Assembly: GCA_964512085.1 (NCBI GenBank)
Contig: CAZEIU010000010.1
Span: 1-23,899, forward strand
Reading direction: 5' to 3'
DNA: 23,899 nucleotides
Origin: JAUPVL01 sp964512085
Lineage (GTDB): Bacteria > Patescibacteriota > Saccharimonadia > CAILAD01 > BJGX01
The notes under the pieces were generated by a model. The model was not told the origin of the DNA. It searched no databases and saw only the letters and a program-made list of their open reading frames with translations. The translations under genes and the position numbers were made by a program. Position 1 is the stretch's first letter, and each line of letters starts with the position of its first letter. This document shows, one piece after another, positions 6,367 through 12,969 of the stretch.

Positions 6367-7278
6367 ATGGACAAACGTGACTACTACGAGGTGTTGGGCG
6401 TTAGCAAGTCTGCATCACAAGACGAAATAAAAAAAGCTTTTCGCAAAAAGGCTGTAGAGCTACACCCAGACCGTGGTGGTGACGAGGCTAAGTTTAAAGA
6501 AGCCAACGAGGCCTATGAGGTTTTGAGTAATTCCGAAAAACGCCAAGCTTACGACCAGTTTGGCCACGCCGCCGGTGCCGACCAAGCTGGCGGTGGAGCT
6601 TATGGAGGTGGTAACCCATTTGGTGCAGGAGGTAATCCATTTGGCGAAGGCGTAGAATTTGATTTTAGTGGTTTTGGTGGTGGTAGCATGGGCGATATTT
6701 TTGACATGTTCTTTCGTGGCGCCCAAAACCGAGCGCGTGATGTAGAGATTGCTATTACTATCGACTTTATGGAGGCTGCCAAAGGTGTAACTAAAGAACT
6801 TAGTCTGCGTGTAGCCGATCGTAAAGACGGCGGACGCAAACAAGAAGACGTTAAAGTAAAAATCCCTGCCGGCATAGACGACGGACAAAGTATAAGACTT
6901 ACTGGCAAGGGCGAAGTAAACCCCCAAGGTGAGCGAGGCGATTTATACGTACACGTAAGAGTGCGTCCACACAAAACTTTGCGACGCGAGGGCGCAAATA
7001 TTATCTCAGAGCTAACGCTCGACATGGCCGATGCTGCATTAGGTACCGAAGCCGAGATAGAAACCTTAGAAGGCAATGTTGTGGTAAAAATTCCGGCTGG
7101 TTCTGGCCCAGGTAAGATTGTAAAACTTACCGGTAAGGGTATGCCAATGATTAATTCAACTAAGCACGGCGATCAGCTAATAGTAATAAATGTAGATGTT
7201 CCCAAAAAACTCAACGCCAAACAAAAAGCAGCGCTTGAGGCCTACAAAAAAGCCAGTGGCAAAAGACATTTTTGGTAA
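6367..7278 (+). CDS. dnaJ: Co-chaperone DnaJ, class B (no zinc finger)
   Basis: A J-domain protein that delivers substrates to DnaK and stimulates its ATPase. Residues 1-70 form the J domain with HPD at 33-35. A Gly/Phe-rich region follows (about 72-118). Two C-terminal beta-barrel substrate domains follow (NRARDVEIAITIDFMEAAKG, KVKIPAGIDDGQSIRLTGKG, VVKIPAGSGPGKIVKLTGKG). The protein contains no cysteine at all, so the four CxxCxGxG zinc-binding repeats of class A DnaJ are absent. At 303 residues it has the length and layout of class B (CbpA-like) proteins. Its position after dnaK still makes it the DnaJ partner in this operon. It follows dnaK by 25 nt with no Shine-Dalgarno sequence but with a TATAAT six bases upstream. 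It may thus be read both from the CIRCE promoter and from a leaderless internal promoter. Confidence 0.95.
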   Translation: MDKRDYYEVLGVSKSASQDEIKKAFRKKAVELHPDRGGDEAKFKEANEAYEVLSNSEKRQAYDQFGHAAGADQAGGGAYGGGNPFGAGGNPFGEGVEFDFSGFGGGSMGDIFDMFFRGAQNRARDVEIAITIDFMEAAKGVTKELSLRVADRKDGGRKQEDVKVKIPAGIDDGQSIRLTGKGEVNPQGERGDLYVHVRVRPHKTLRREGANIISELTLDMADAALGTEAEIETLEGNVVVKIPAGSGPGKIVKLTGKGMPMINSTKHGDQLIVINVDVPKKLNAKQKAALEAYKKASGKRHFW

Positions 7279-7300
7279 TTTTTATATTGTAGCTTATACT
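7272..7300 (+). promoter_or_regulatory. Putative promoter for the DUF1704 peptidase gene
   Basis: TTGGTA (7272-7277), a 17-bp spacer and TATACT (7295-7300), overlapping the end of dnaJ. The expected start near 7307 keeps the AGGAGGG ribosome site in the mRNA. A TATAAT at 7307-7312 is a second -10 candidate, but would place the start after that site. Confidence 0.45.
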
Positions 7301-7323
7301 AAAAAATATAATAGGAGGGCAAA

Positions 7324-8742
7324 GTGAACGAGCAAGGTTCAGAGCTAAATAATGGTAGTCAAGAAACAACTCATAATATCGAAGCACTAGACCTTAAGTG
7401 GTATGCAAGATTTGAAGAACTGGCTTCTTTTGAAACCGAAGACGAACTTACTGGCGACAAAGAATACAGAGATGCTCAAAAGAAAGCTTTTTTGGCTGGC
7501 GAAATTGACCACCCTGTTTTTGACTTCCCCAAGCTTAACGCCGAAGACTTAGCTGCAAAAGAAGCAGGTTTATTAGAGCTCAAAAAAGATATCTTAGAGC
7601 AAGAACAAAATGAGCTTGTAAAGCAAGTTTATAGATGGCGTATAAACGAAAAGATCGCATCACTCCGGCTTTTGCAAGCAGCTAAAGATGGTGATGTAAG
7701 AAAGTTTGAGCGATACAACTACTTTATTTATGGCAAACCATCAGAAGACATTTTTGCCTACACAGTAGATACCATTAGAGCAAAAGCTCAATCAGTGTTA
7801 GACAACGCCGATAGTACACCAGAACAGCGAGCAGCCGCCCAGGATATATTAGAATCATACAAAAAACCAAACATAGAAACCAATATTGCACTACCCTCGC
7901 AAGAGACTTTTGAGAAGGCTAGAGAAGCCACTCTCAATGAAGTATCTGACTTAATTGATATGCCGGAATACGAAGGCGAGATAGGTGCCGAAGAAATCAA
8001 AAAAGCTTTCGATACAGTTTTTGACAACATGGGTATTTCAAAAGCTAAGGGTGGCAATTGGGAGACAATTATTGATACATCTAGCGCCAAAGCTGTTTCG
8101 ATTAGCCCAGAACAAAAGGCTAAGATACCAGAGACTAGAAGTATTGAATACAAAAACTTAATGGCACTCATTGCGCACGAGATTGGCACTCATGTAGCCA
8201 GAAGAATAAACGGTAATCGTAGTAGGTTAATGCTACTCGGCATGGGATTAGACAGGTATATTGGTGGCGAAGAAGGTGTGGCTACCATGCGTGAGCAGGT
8301 AATAAAAAATGATGATGCAATAGATGAATTTGCTGGTATAAACTACCACCTTGGCATAAGCTTTGCTCAAGGTCTTGATGGCACAAAAAGATCTTTTGCC
8401 GAGGTACACGAAATGCTGACTAAACGGAGGTACTTAGACAGACTAATTGATGGGCAAGAGCCAGCCAAAGCACTAAGAATGGCTAGGGTAAACGCCTATA
8501 ACGATTGTGTAAGAATTTTTAGAGGTAGTGATTGCGAAACCCCTGGTGTAGTATTTAGTAAAGATCTTGCTTACCGTGAAGGTAATATTGGTGTATATAT
8601 GCTTATAAATACTGAAGAAGGTCAGCAAGAGATGCTGCGTTTTAGTGTAGGTAAATACGATCCAACTAATGCAAGACATATTTGGATACTTGATCAGCTT
8701 GGTATATCAGAAGAAGACTTAGAGTATCTACAAAACAGCTAG
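7324..8742 (+). CDS. HEXXXH metallopeptidase of the DUF1704/MATCAP family
   Basis: A 472-residue cytoplasmic protein (no signal or membrane helix). The C-terminal half matches the DUF1704 family: HEIGTH at residues 285-290 gives a HEXXXH zinc site, and GGEEGVA places Glu at 316-317 as the likely third ligand, the family's EEG(L/V)A motif. The eukaryotic relatives (MATCAP/TMCP) are zinc carboxypeptidases that remove the C-terminal tyrosine of tubulin. Bacterial members are annotated as domains of unknown function, so the substrate here is unknown. The N-terminal half (about 20-200) is helical and charged and is not recognised. The start is GTG with AGGAGGG (7314-7320) just upstream. It follows dnaJ by 45 nt with its own putative promoter, so it could be stress-linked, though no CIRCE copy precedes it. 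Family call fairly sure; a peptidase role is inferred from the motif. Confidence 0.75.
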   Translation: MNEQGSELNNGSQETTHNIEALDLKWYARFEELASFETEDELTGDKEYRDAQKKAFLAGEIDHPVFDFPKLNAEDLAAKEAGLLELKKDILEQEQNELVKQVYRWRINEKIASLRLLQAAKDGDVRKFERYNYFIYGKPSEDIFAYTVDTIRAKAQSVLDNADSTPEQRAAAQDILESYKKPNIETNIALPSQETFEKAREATLNEVSDLIDMPEYEGEIGAEEIKKAFDTVFDNMGISKAKGGNWETIIDTSSAKAVSISPEQKAKIPETRSIEYKNLMALIAHEIGTHVARRINGNRSRLMLLGMGLDRYIGGEEGVATMREQVIKNDDAIDEFAGINYHLGISFAQGLDGTKRSFAEVHEMLTKRRYLDRLIDGQEPAKALRMARVNAYNDCVRIFRGSDCETPGVVFSKDLAYREGNIGVYMLINTEEGQQEMLRFSVGKYDPTNARHIWILDQLGISEEDLEYLQNS

Positions 8743-8753
8743 TAATAAAAAAT

Positions 8754-8783
8754 TTGCTTGCAACTTAAGCATAAGAGTATAAT
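8754..8783 (+). promoter_or_regulatory. Putative promoter giving a leaderless membrane-protein mRNA
   Basis: TTGCTT (8754-8759), an 18-bp spacer and TATAAT (8778-8783). The ATG at 8793 is nine bases after the -10, and there is no Shine-Dalgarno sequence in between. Confidence 0.5.
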
Positions 8784-8792
8784 TTAGTTACT

Positions 8793-9290
8793 ATGGTACT
8801 ACCTCAAATTACTTTTAATCTAGTATTTTTTGCTCTTATTGGAGGGTTGGCTTTACTTGGTCTTTTGTTTGGCGAGGGTAGAATGCGCAATGTGGCACTA
8901 GGTGCATTTGTAGCTCTATTTGTAATGAGCCAGCTTGCAGATGCATCTATTAGTAGCGTTATTAAACCAGTTGGCTCTTTAGTAGGCGAAGCCAATATTG
9001 CCAGTGCAGTTGGTGGTATAATTTTTCTACTTTTTATTATCGGGGCATTTATAGGCTCGCACAAAAAGGGAGCAAATATACGCGCCATGATAATGGGTAT
9101 AATTACTGGTCTTTTTGTTCTCTCTTACGGCACCGCACTATTGCCCGCTCAAGTAAAAGAAACAATTCTAAACCAATATAATTTAGCTGCAATAATAAAT
9201 ACCATTAGACCCTACATACTAATTGCCATGATTGTAATAATACTCATTTCTATCTTTATGCCAGAGAAATCCAAGGATGATAAGAAATAG
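8793..9290 (+). CDS. Five-helix integral membrane protein, unknown function
   Basis: A 165-residue hydrophobic protein with about five membrane segments (residues 8-27, 34-50, 68-88, 96-116, 139-157) and a charged tail (PEKSKDDKK). A short positive loop, SHKKGANIRAM (89-99), lies between helices three and four. There is no cleavable signal and no motif I recognise. The size and layout recall small CvpA-like or colicin-V-type membrane proteins, but I see no diagnostic match. Translation appears leaderless: TATAAT lies nine bases before the ATG with no ribosome site. The next gene, a Mur ligase, has its own promoter, so functional linkage to the wall is only positional. Confidence 0.72.
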   Translation: MVLPQITFNLVFFALIGGLALLGLLFGEGRMRNVALGAFVALFVMSQLADASISSVIKPVGSLVGEANIASAVGGIIFLLFIIGAFIGSHKKGANIRAMIMGIITGLFVLSYGTALLPAQVKETILNQYNLAAIINTIRPYILIAMIVIILISIFMPEKSKDDKK

Positions 9291-9308
9291 TATTACATGT
9301 GTTATTAG

Positions 9309-9337
9309 TTGAAATTATTAGCAATAACTGGTAGAGT
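9309..9337 (+). promoter_or_regulatory. Putative promoter of the MurF-like gene (leaderless)
   Basis: TTGAAA (9309-9314), a 17-bp spacer and TAGAGT (9332-9337) with TG one base upstream (9329-9330). The -10 ends eight bases before the ATG at 9346. TTATTAG occurs on both sides of the -35 (9302-9308 and 9315-9321). Confidence 0.55.
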
Positions 9338-9345
9338 CTAATCTT

Positions 9346-10653
9346 ATGAAAAAACGCAGCACTCTTTTTAAATACCGACGGCTTAAGATAAAGTTTGTGG
9401 CTTTGGCGCTAGATCACTATGTGCGAAAAGTTCGCAAAAACACTAGCACCAAAGTAATTGCCGTAACGGGCACAATTGGCAAAACTTCAGCCAAAGTGGC
9501 TATATCGCAACTATTAAAAAACAAGTACACTTTGCACATAGAAGAGCAAAACCATAACTCAGACCGTGGTATAAGAATAAATTTTTTTGGCCTAGATTTT
9601 CCCGACAAAAGCCGCGAGCTTATTCGATGGGTGCCGGTAATACTCAAAATTCGTAAACTTGCCAAGAATTTTCCTTTTGATGTTGTTGTGATAGAAATGG
9701 CTGAAAGCCGTCACAAATCATTGCAGAGTTTTATTAAAGAGATAAAACCCGACATTGGTGTTATTACCTCGGTTTCTCCGGTGCATATGAGTTATTTTAA
9801 AAATCTCGATAACGTAATAAAAGCCACATGGGGATTGGTAAACTTATGCAACGAAGTAATTTACAATAGTGATTTCTCAGAGCTCAAAGAGCTAGCTGAG
9901 GACCAGAGCAATGCTACGGGTTATAGTTTGAAATCGTCCGACGTATATTTAAGCAACATTACAAGACTGCCTAGTTTTTATTATCAAGCAAAATTAAATA
10001 TAGGTAGTAAAAATAAAGTTGTAAAAACTAACTTTATTGGTAAGCAATCACTTTACTCAATGCTAGCGGCAACAGCCGTGGCAGATAAGCTGGGTTGGTC
10101 TGTAGAAGAGATAGCTAAATATGTCGGCGCCATCAAGCCAGTACCTGGCAGAATGAACTTACTAAGAGGCAGACTAGACTCAATCATAATAGACGATTGT
10201 TTTAATGCTAGCCCTATAGCCATGAAGGCGGCTATAGACGCCTTTAAAGACTTTAAGGGCTATAAGATTGCCGTTATTGGTAGCATGAACGAGCTGGGCG
10301 CTGAGAGCGAAAAAGCTCATAAAGAGATTGGCATGCAAATAGCCAAAGTAGCGGATGTTTTGATTACGATTGGTAGCGAGGCTAAAAAATATATCGCACC
10401 AACGGCCAAACGAAATGGCATGAAAAAACAAAACGTGTATAGTTTTGCCAAATCTAATCAACTCAAAAGTACCTTAAATAAAGTACTCAAGCCAAATAGT
10501 GTAGTATTATTCAAAGGCTCTCAAGGTGGAATATATCTAGAGGAAGCAATAAAATTTATCTTGGCTGATGATGTTGATGCCGATAAAGTATTAATTAGAC
10601 AAAAGAATGAATGGCTAAGACGCAAAAATGGTTATTTTGCAACTACCAAATAA
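9346..10653 (+). CDS. MurF-like Mur ligase lacking the N-terminal domain
   Basis: Mur ligases join amino acids to peptidoglycan precursors using ATP in the cytoplasm; MurF adds D-Ala-D-Ala. MurF-type features in order: P-loop GTIGKTS (residues 42-48), EMAES where MurF has EMG, the IKPDIGVITSVSPVHMSYF segment, PGRMN, IIDDCFNASPIAMKAAIDAF (MurF: IDDxYNANPxS), GSMNELGAESEKAH and KGSQGGIYLEEAI. The P-loop is at residue 42 rather than about 107 as in E. coli MurF. The usual N-terminal UDP-substrate domain is therefore replaced by a short basic segment (KKRSTLFKYRRLKIKF). It may bind a different carrier or acceptor, so I do not assign the murF symbol. The protein has 435 residues. No ribosome site is visible; the promoter places the start codon at the mRNA 5' end. 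Confidence 0.8.
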   Translation: MKKRSTLFKYRRLKIKFVALALDHYVRKVRKNTSTKVIAVTGTIGKTSAKVAISQLLKNKYTLHIEEQNHNSDRGIRINFFGLDFPDKSRELIRWVPVILKIRKLAKNFPFDVVVIEMAESRHKSLQSFIKEIKPDIGVITSVSPVHMSYFKNLDNVIKATWGLVNLCNEVIYNSDFSELKELAEDQSNATGYSLKSSDVYLSNITRLPSFYYQAKLNIGSKNKVVKTNFIGKQSLYSMLAATAVADKLGWSVEEIAKYVGAIKPVPGRMNLLRGRLDSIIIDDCFNASPIAMKAAIDAFKDFKGYKIAVIGSMNELGAESEKAHKEIGMQIAKVADVLITIGSEAKKYIAPTAKRNGMKKQNVYSFAKSNQLKSTLNKVLKPNSVVLFKGSQGGIYLEEAIKFILADDVDADKVLIRQKNEWLRRKNGYFATTK

Positions 10654-10655
10654 CA

Positions 10656-10684
10656 TTGACTTAACAGATGTAGTGGTGTAGAAT
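10656..10684 (+). promoter_or_regulatory. Putative promoter for the rimB-like/rimK genes
   Basis: TTGACT (10656-10661), a 17-bp spacer and TAGAAT (10679-10684), immediately after the MurF-like stop. The leader would be about 23 nt. A second TAGAAT at 10700-10705, eight bases before the ATG, is an alternative -10. Confidence 0.5.
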
Positions 10685-10713
10685 ATATGAAATTTGTAAT
10701 AGAATAAAAATAT

Positions 10714-11130
10714 ATGGAAAACACTCAAATACTTGGAAGAAAAGTAGCTGTAAAGTTCGTGGATATACCTCTAGAGGCGACAACAGCTAAGATCGATACA
10801 GGAGCATATCATAATGCTATTCACTGTAGCGATGTTAAAATAGAAAAAATAGACGATAAAAAATGTCTTACATTTTTTGTGTTAGATTCGTCACATCCAG
10901 ACTTTAAAGACCAAAAGATAATTATCGAAAACTACAAACGTACAGTAGTAAAAAACTCTTTTGGAGAGTTTCAGCGCAGATATGTTGTAAAGCTTAGGTT
11001 CAAGATAGAAGGCGTTAAAAAAATATATCATTCTGAGTTTACATTGGCAGACAGAAGTAGGATGAAAATACCTGTTCTTATTGGTCGCAAGTTTCTAAAA
11101 AAAGGTTTTTTGGTTGACGTAACCAAATAA
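10714..11130 (+). CDS. RimB-like retropepsin-fold protease (DUF785 family)
   Basis: A 138-residue member of the retropepsin-like family often annotated as ATP-dependent zinc protease. Diagnostic features are AKIDTGAYHNAIHC with the catalytic Asp-Thr-Gly at residues 28-30, and ADRSRMKIPVLIGRKFLKKGFLVD at 112-135, the family's DRS.M..PVLIGR.FL block. It has no signal peptide. The family commonly neighbours rimK. In Pseudomonas, the RimB member of a rimABK operon is reported to trim the glutamate tails RimK adds to ribosomal protein S6. Here it lies 19 nt upstream of rimK, so a matched modifying/trimming pair is a reasonable inference. The ATG start at 10714 has no strong ribosome site, and the promoter at 10656 is probably shared with rimK. 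Confidence 0.82.
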   Translation: MENTQILGRKVAVKFVDIPLEATTAKIDTGAYHNAIHCSDVKIEKIDDKKCLTFFVLDSSHPDFKDQKIIIENYKRTVVKNSFGEFQRRYVVKLRFKIEGVKKIYHSEFTLADRSRMKIPVLIGRKFLKKGFLVDVTK

Positions 11131-11149
11131 TAAACTTAGAGTAAGAAGT

Positions 11150-12055
11150 ATGAAAATAGCTGTGCTTTCAAGAGGATCTGGTAATTACACCACTAAAAGA
11201 CTGGTAGAGTCTATACAAAAAAGTGGCCATGAGGCTATGGTAATAAACCATACTAATTGCAATGTAGATCTCGAACGAAATAAACCCGGTATTTTTTATA
11301 AAGGCGAGAGAATAGAGGATGTTGATGCAGTTATACCTCGAATTGGGCAATCGGTAACCTCATATGGAGCAGCAGTACTAAGACAGTTTGAGATGATGCG
11401 AGTTTATACTCCTATTTCATCTCTAGCCCTTGTACGCTCTCGAGATAAACTTAGAAGTTTGCAACTCTTGGCCCGATCTGGAGTGGGAATTCCTAAGACT
11501 GTTTTTGCACGTCAATCCCAGGACCCAACAGAATTGATAGAGCTAGTAGGCGGTGCACCGGTAGTAATAAAACTACTAGAAGGCACTCACGGTATTGGAG
11601 TGGTTTTGGCCGAAACACGCAAAGCTGCAATATCTGTTATACAGGCTTTTTATGGACTTGGGGCTAGTATTTTGGTTCAAGAATTTATAGAAGAAGCTAA
11701 TGGAGCCGATATTCGTGTAATAGTAGTTGGCGATAGAATTGCTGGGGCTTTTATGCGCAAAGGTGAAGAAGGTGAGTTTAGAAGCAACCTACATAGAGGT
11801 GGACAATCTATGCCTGTAGAACTTACCAAAAAAGAAAGCAATATAGCCCTTAAGGCTGCTCGTACTCTCGGCTTACCTATAGCTGGGGTAGATATTATTC
11901 GTTCTACTCGTGGCCCATTGGTCTTAGAAGTAAATTCAAGCCCCGGTTTGGGCGGAATAGAATCGCAAACCGGCGAAGATATTGCAGGCGAGATTATAGA
12001 TTATGTAGTGCAGAAAACCCAAGGTAAGCGACGCAAAGATCGAATCGGCGCATAG
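11150..12055 (+). CDS. rimK: RimK-type ATP-grasp ligase (S6 glutamate ligase family)
   Basis: RimK adds glutamates to the C-terminus of ribosomal protein S6 using ATP. The 301-residue protein agrees closely with E. coli RimK along its length: KIAVLSRG at the start, FYKGERI, DAVIPRIGQSVTSYGAAVLRQFEM (59-82), VRSRDKLRSLQLLAR (95-109), GGAPVVIKLLEGTHGIGVVLAETR (134-157), the EFRSNLHRGGQS block (209-220), AGVDIIRSTRGPLVLEVNSSPGL (245-267). ATP-grasp residues visible include Lys100, Lys141, Asp248, Glu260 and Asn262. The last 12 residues are basic (GKRRKDRIGA). It is preceded by a RimB-like protease and followed after 13 nt by a glutamine amidotransferase. Related ligases can act on other acceptors, so S6 is the likely but unproven target. 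The ribosome site is weak. Confidence 0.88.
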   Translation: MKIAVLSRGSGNYTTKRLVESIQKSGHEAMVINHTNCNVDLERNKPGIFYKGERIEDVDAVIPRIGQSVTSYGAAVLRQFEMMRVYTPISSLALVRSRDKLRSLQLLARSGVGIPKTVFARQSQDPTELIELVGGAPVVIKLLEGTHGIGVVLAETRKAAISVIQAFYGLGASILVQEFIEEANGADIRVIVVGDRIAGAFMRKGEEGEFRSNLHRGGQSMPVELTKKESNIALKAARTLGLPIAGVDIIRSTRGPLVLEVNSSPGLGGIESQTGEDIAGEIIDYVVQKTQGKRRKDRIGA

Positions 12056-12068
12056 AACTGAAACTTTC

Positions 12069-12629
12069 ATGAATATATTGGTTATCAATAATTATTCAAA
12101 ACACATAAACGAACTTAGTAATCTACTAAAAAATCATAATGTCACAATAGTAGAAAATGATAAATTTGATGGCTCAATAAATAAGGATATTAATCTTATT
12201 ATCCTTACTGGTGGCCATCGAAAATCTATTATGCGTCATCAAGAAGAGTTTAAAAATGAACTTGATATTATTAAGAAAACAGGAAAACCAATTATCGGTA
12301 TATGTTTGGGAGCTGAAATGATAGCTTATACATATGGCGGAAAAATGAAAAAAATGCTTTTTAAAAAAAAGGGTTATTATAGTGTTACATCTACTCAACA
12401 AAAAAATAATCTTATTACCAAAAACAAAGTTATTACTGTTTTTGAAGCACATAGATGGACTATAAAAGAGCTGCCTTCTTCATTTGAGGTATATGCAGTC
12501 TCTAAAGATGGGATAGAAATTTTTAAACATGCAAAAAAAGCTATATATGGGCTTCAATTCCACCCCGAAGTAAACACTATTCATAACGATGGTCAATTAG
12601 TGTTTCAAAAGATATTACAAGAAATTTAG
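12069..12629 (+). CDS. Class I glutamine amidotransferase-like protein
   Basis: A 186-residue stand-alone class I (GATase1) domain. It shows IILTGGH (44-50), the nucleophile elbow GICLGAEMIA with Cys79, a YGG segment near 91 and the catalytic His-Pro-Glu in GLQFHPEV (His165, Glu167), so the triad is complete. Such domains release ammonia from glutamine for a partner synthase, or hydrolyse gamma-glutamyl bonds. The partner is not identified; the nearest ATP-dependent ligase is RimK, 13 nt upstream, and the MurF-like ligase is three genes upstream. Base composition stands out: sampled 60-base blocks have 22-32 percent G+C, against about 45 percent in a block of rimK. The gene is rich in A-runs and uses AAA, AAT and ATT heavily. 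This suggests later acquisition. No ribosome site precedes the ATG. Confidence 0.8.
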   Translation: MNILVINNYSKHINELSNLLKNHNVTIVENDKFDGSINKDINLIILTGGHRKSIMRHQEEFKNELDIIKKTGKPIIGICLGAEMIAYTYGGKMKKMLFKKKGYYSVTSTQQKNNLITKNKVITVFEAHRWTIKELPSSFEVYAVSKDGIEIFKHAKKAIYGLQFHPEVNTIHNDGQLVFQKILQEI

Positions 12630-12701
12630 CGTTTTCAGATTGATTATTTGATAAAAATAAGGTTAAATATATAGGTATTAGCAAATACATCTTCTGATTA
12701 C

Positions 12702-12735
12702 AATTAAATAAACAATAATGGCTGTTTGTTTAATT
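12702..12735 (+). repeat. Inverted repeat / stem-loop upstream of tRNA-Lys
   Basis: AATTAAATAAACA (12702-12714) pairs with TGTTTGTTTAATT (12723-12735) over 13 bp, with one G-U pair and an eight-base loop. It lies in the AT-rich gap 12630-12804. It has no U-tract, so it is not a classical terminator, but it could end or protect the amidotransferase mRNA. Confidence 0.5.
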
Positions 12736-12749
12736 GAGAGGAGGAACTA

Positions 12750-12758
12750 TGCGATAAT
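12750..12758 (+). promoter_or_regulatory. Possible extended -10 for tRNA-Lys, overlapping a tiny SD-ATG-stop motif
   Basis: TG-C-GATAAT (12750-12758) could be an extended -10 placing a start near 12765, about 40 nt before the tRNA. The same bases follow a strong ribosome site, AGGAGGA (12739-12745), with ATG CGA TAA at 12749-12757, a two-codon frame. Which reading is functional is unclear. Confidence 0.3.
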
Positions 12759-12804
12759 TAAGTAGTTTTAAAAAACTGCGTGTATTTAAGCGTAGTGACG
12801 ACGA

Positions 12805-12881
12805 GGGTCCGTAGCTCAGTTGGTTAGAGCACCTGCCTTTTAAGCAGGGTGTCGTGAGTTCGAGTCTCACCGGACCCACCA
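12805..12881 (+). tRNA. tRNA-Lys (anticodon UUU), CCA encoded
   Basis: Full cloverleaf: acceptor GGGTCCG (12805-12811) pairs with CGGACCC (12871-12877). The D arm contains AGCTCAGTTGGTTAGAGC. The anticodon stem CCTGC/GCAGG encloses the loop CTTTTAA with anticodon TTT at 12839-12841. The T arm contains GTTCGAGTC. Discriminator A (12878) is followed by encoded CCA (12879-12881). It reads both AAA and AAG lysine codons, which are frequent here. A rho-independent terminator follows directly. Confidence 0.97.
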
Positions 12882-12919
12882 AAACAAGCCCCTGCGACAA
12901 TGCGGGGTTTTGTTTTTTT
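12882..12919 (+). terminator. Rho-independent terminator after tRNA-Lys
   Basis: GCCCCTGC (12888-12895) and GCGGGGT (12902-12908) form a G+C-rich stem with one bulged base and a six-base loop, extended by flanking A/T pairs. A T-rich tract runs from 12908 to 12919. It is the only clear intrinsic terminator I saw in the window. Confidence 0.85.
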
Positions 12920-12932
12920 ATTACGCTTAAGC

Positions 12933-12960
12933 TTGATACTAAAATGCTCATGCCGATAAT
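12933..12960 (+). promoter_or_regulatory. Putative comEC promoter (leaderless arrangement)
   Basis: TTGATA (12933-12938), a 16-bp spacer and GATAAT (12955-12960). The -10 ends nine bases before the ATG at 12970, leaving no room for a ribosome site. Confidence 0.45.
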
Positions 12961-12969
12961 CTAGACAGT

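Noticed and set aside
6600..7076. Minus-strand frame opposite dnaJ
   Set aside because: Low-complexity Ser/Pro shadow of the Gly/Phe-rich region and beta domains.
12881..12930. Attachment-site duplication of the tRNA 3' end
   Set aside because: No second copy of the T-arm/acceptor sequence was noticed downstream or upstream in the window.
12730..12951. Minus-strand open frame of 73 codons over the tRNA region
   Set aside because: It is the antisense of tRNA-Lys and its terminator; such GPVRLELTTP-type frames are well-known artefacts.
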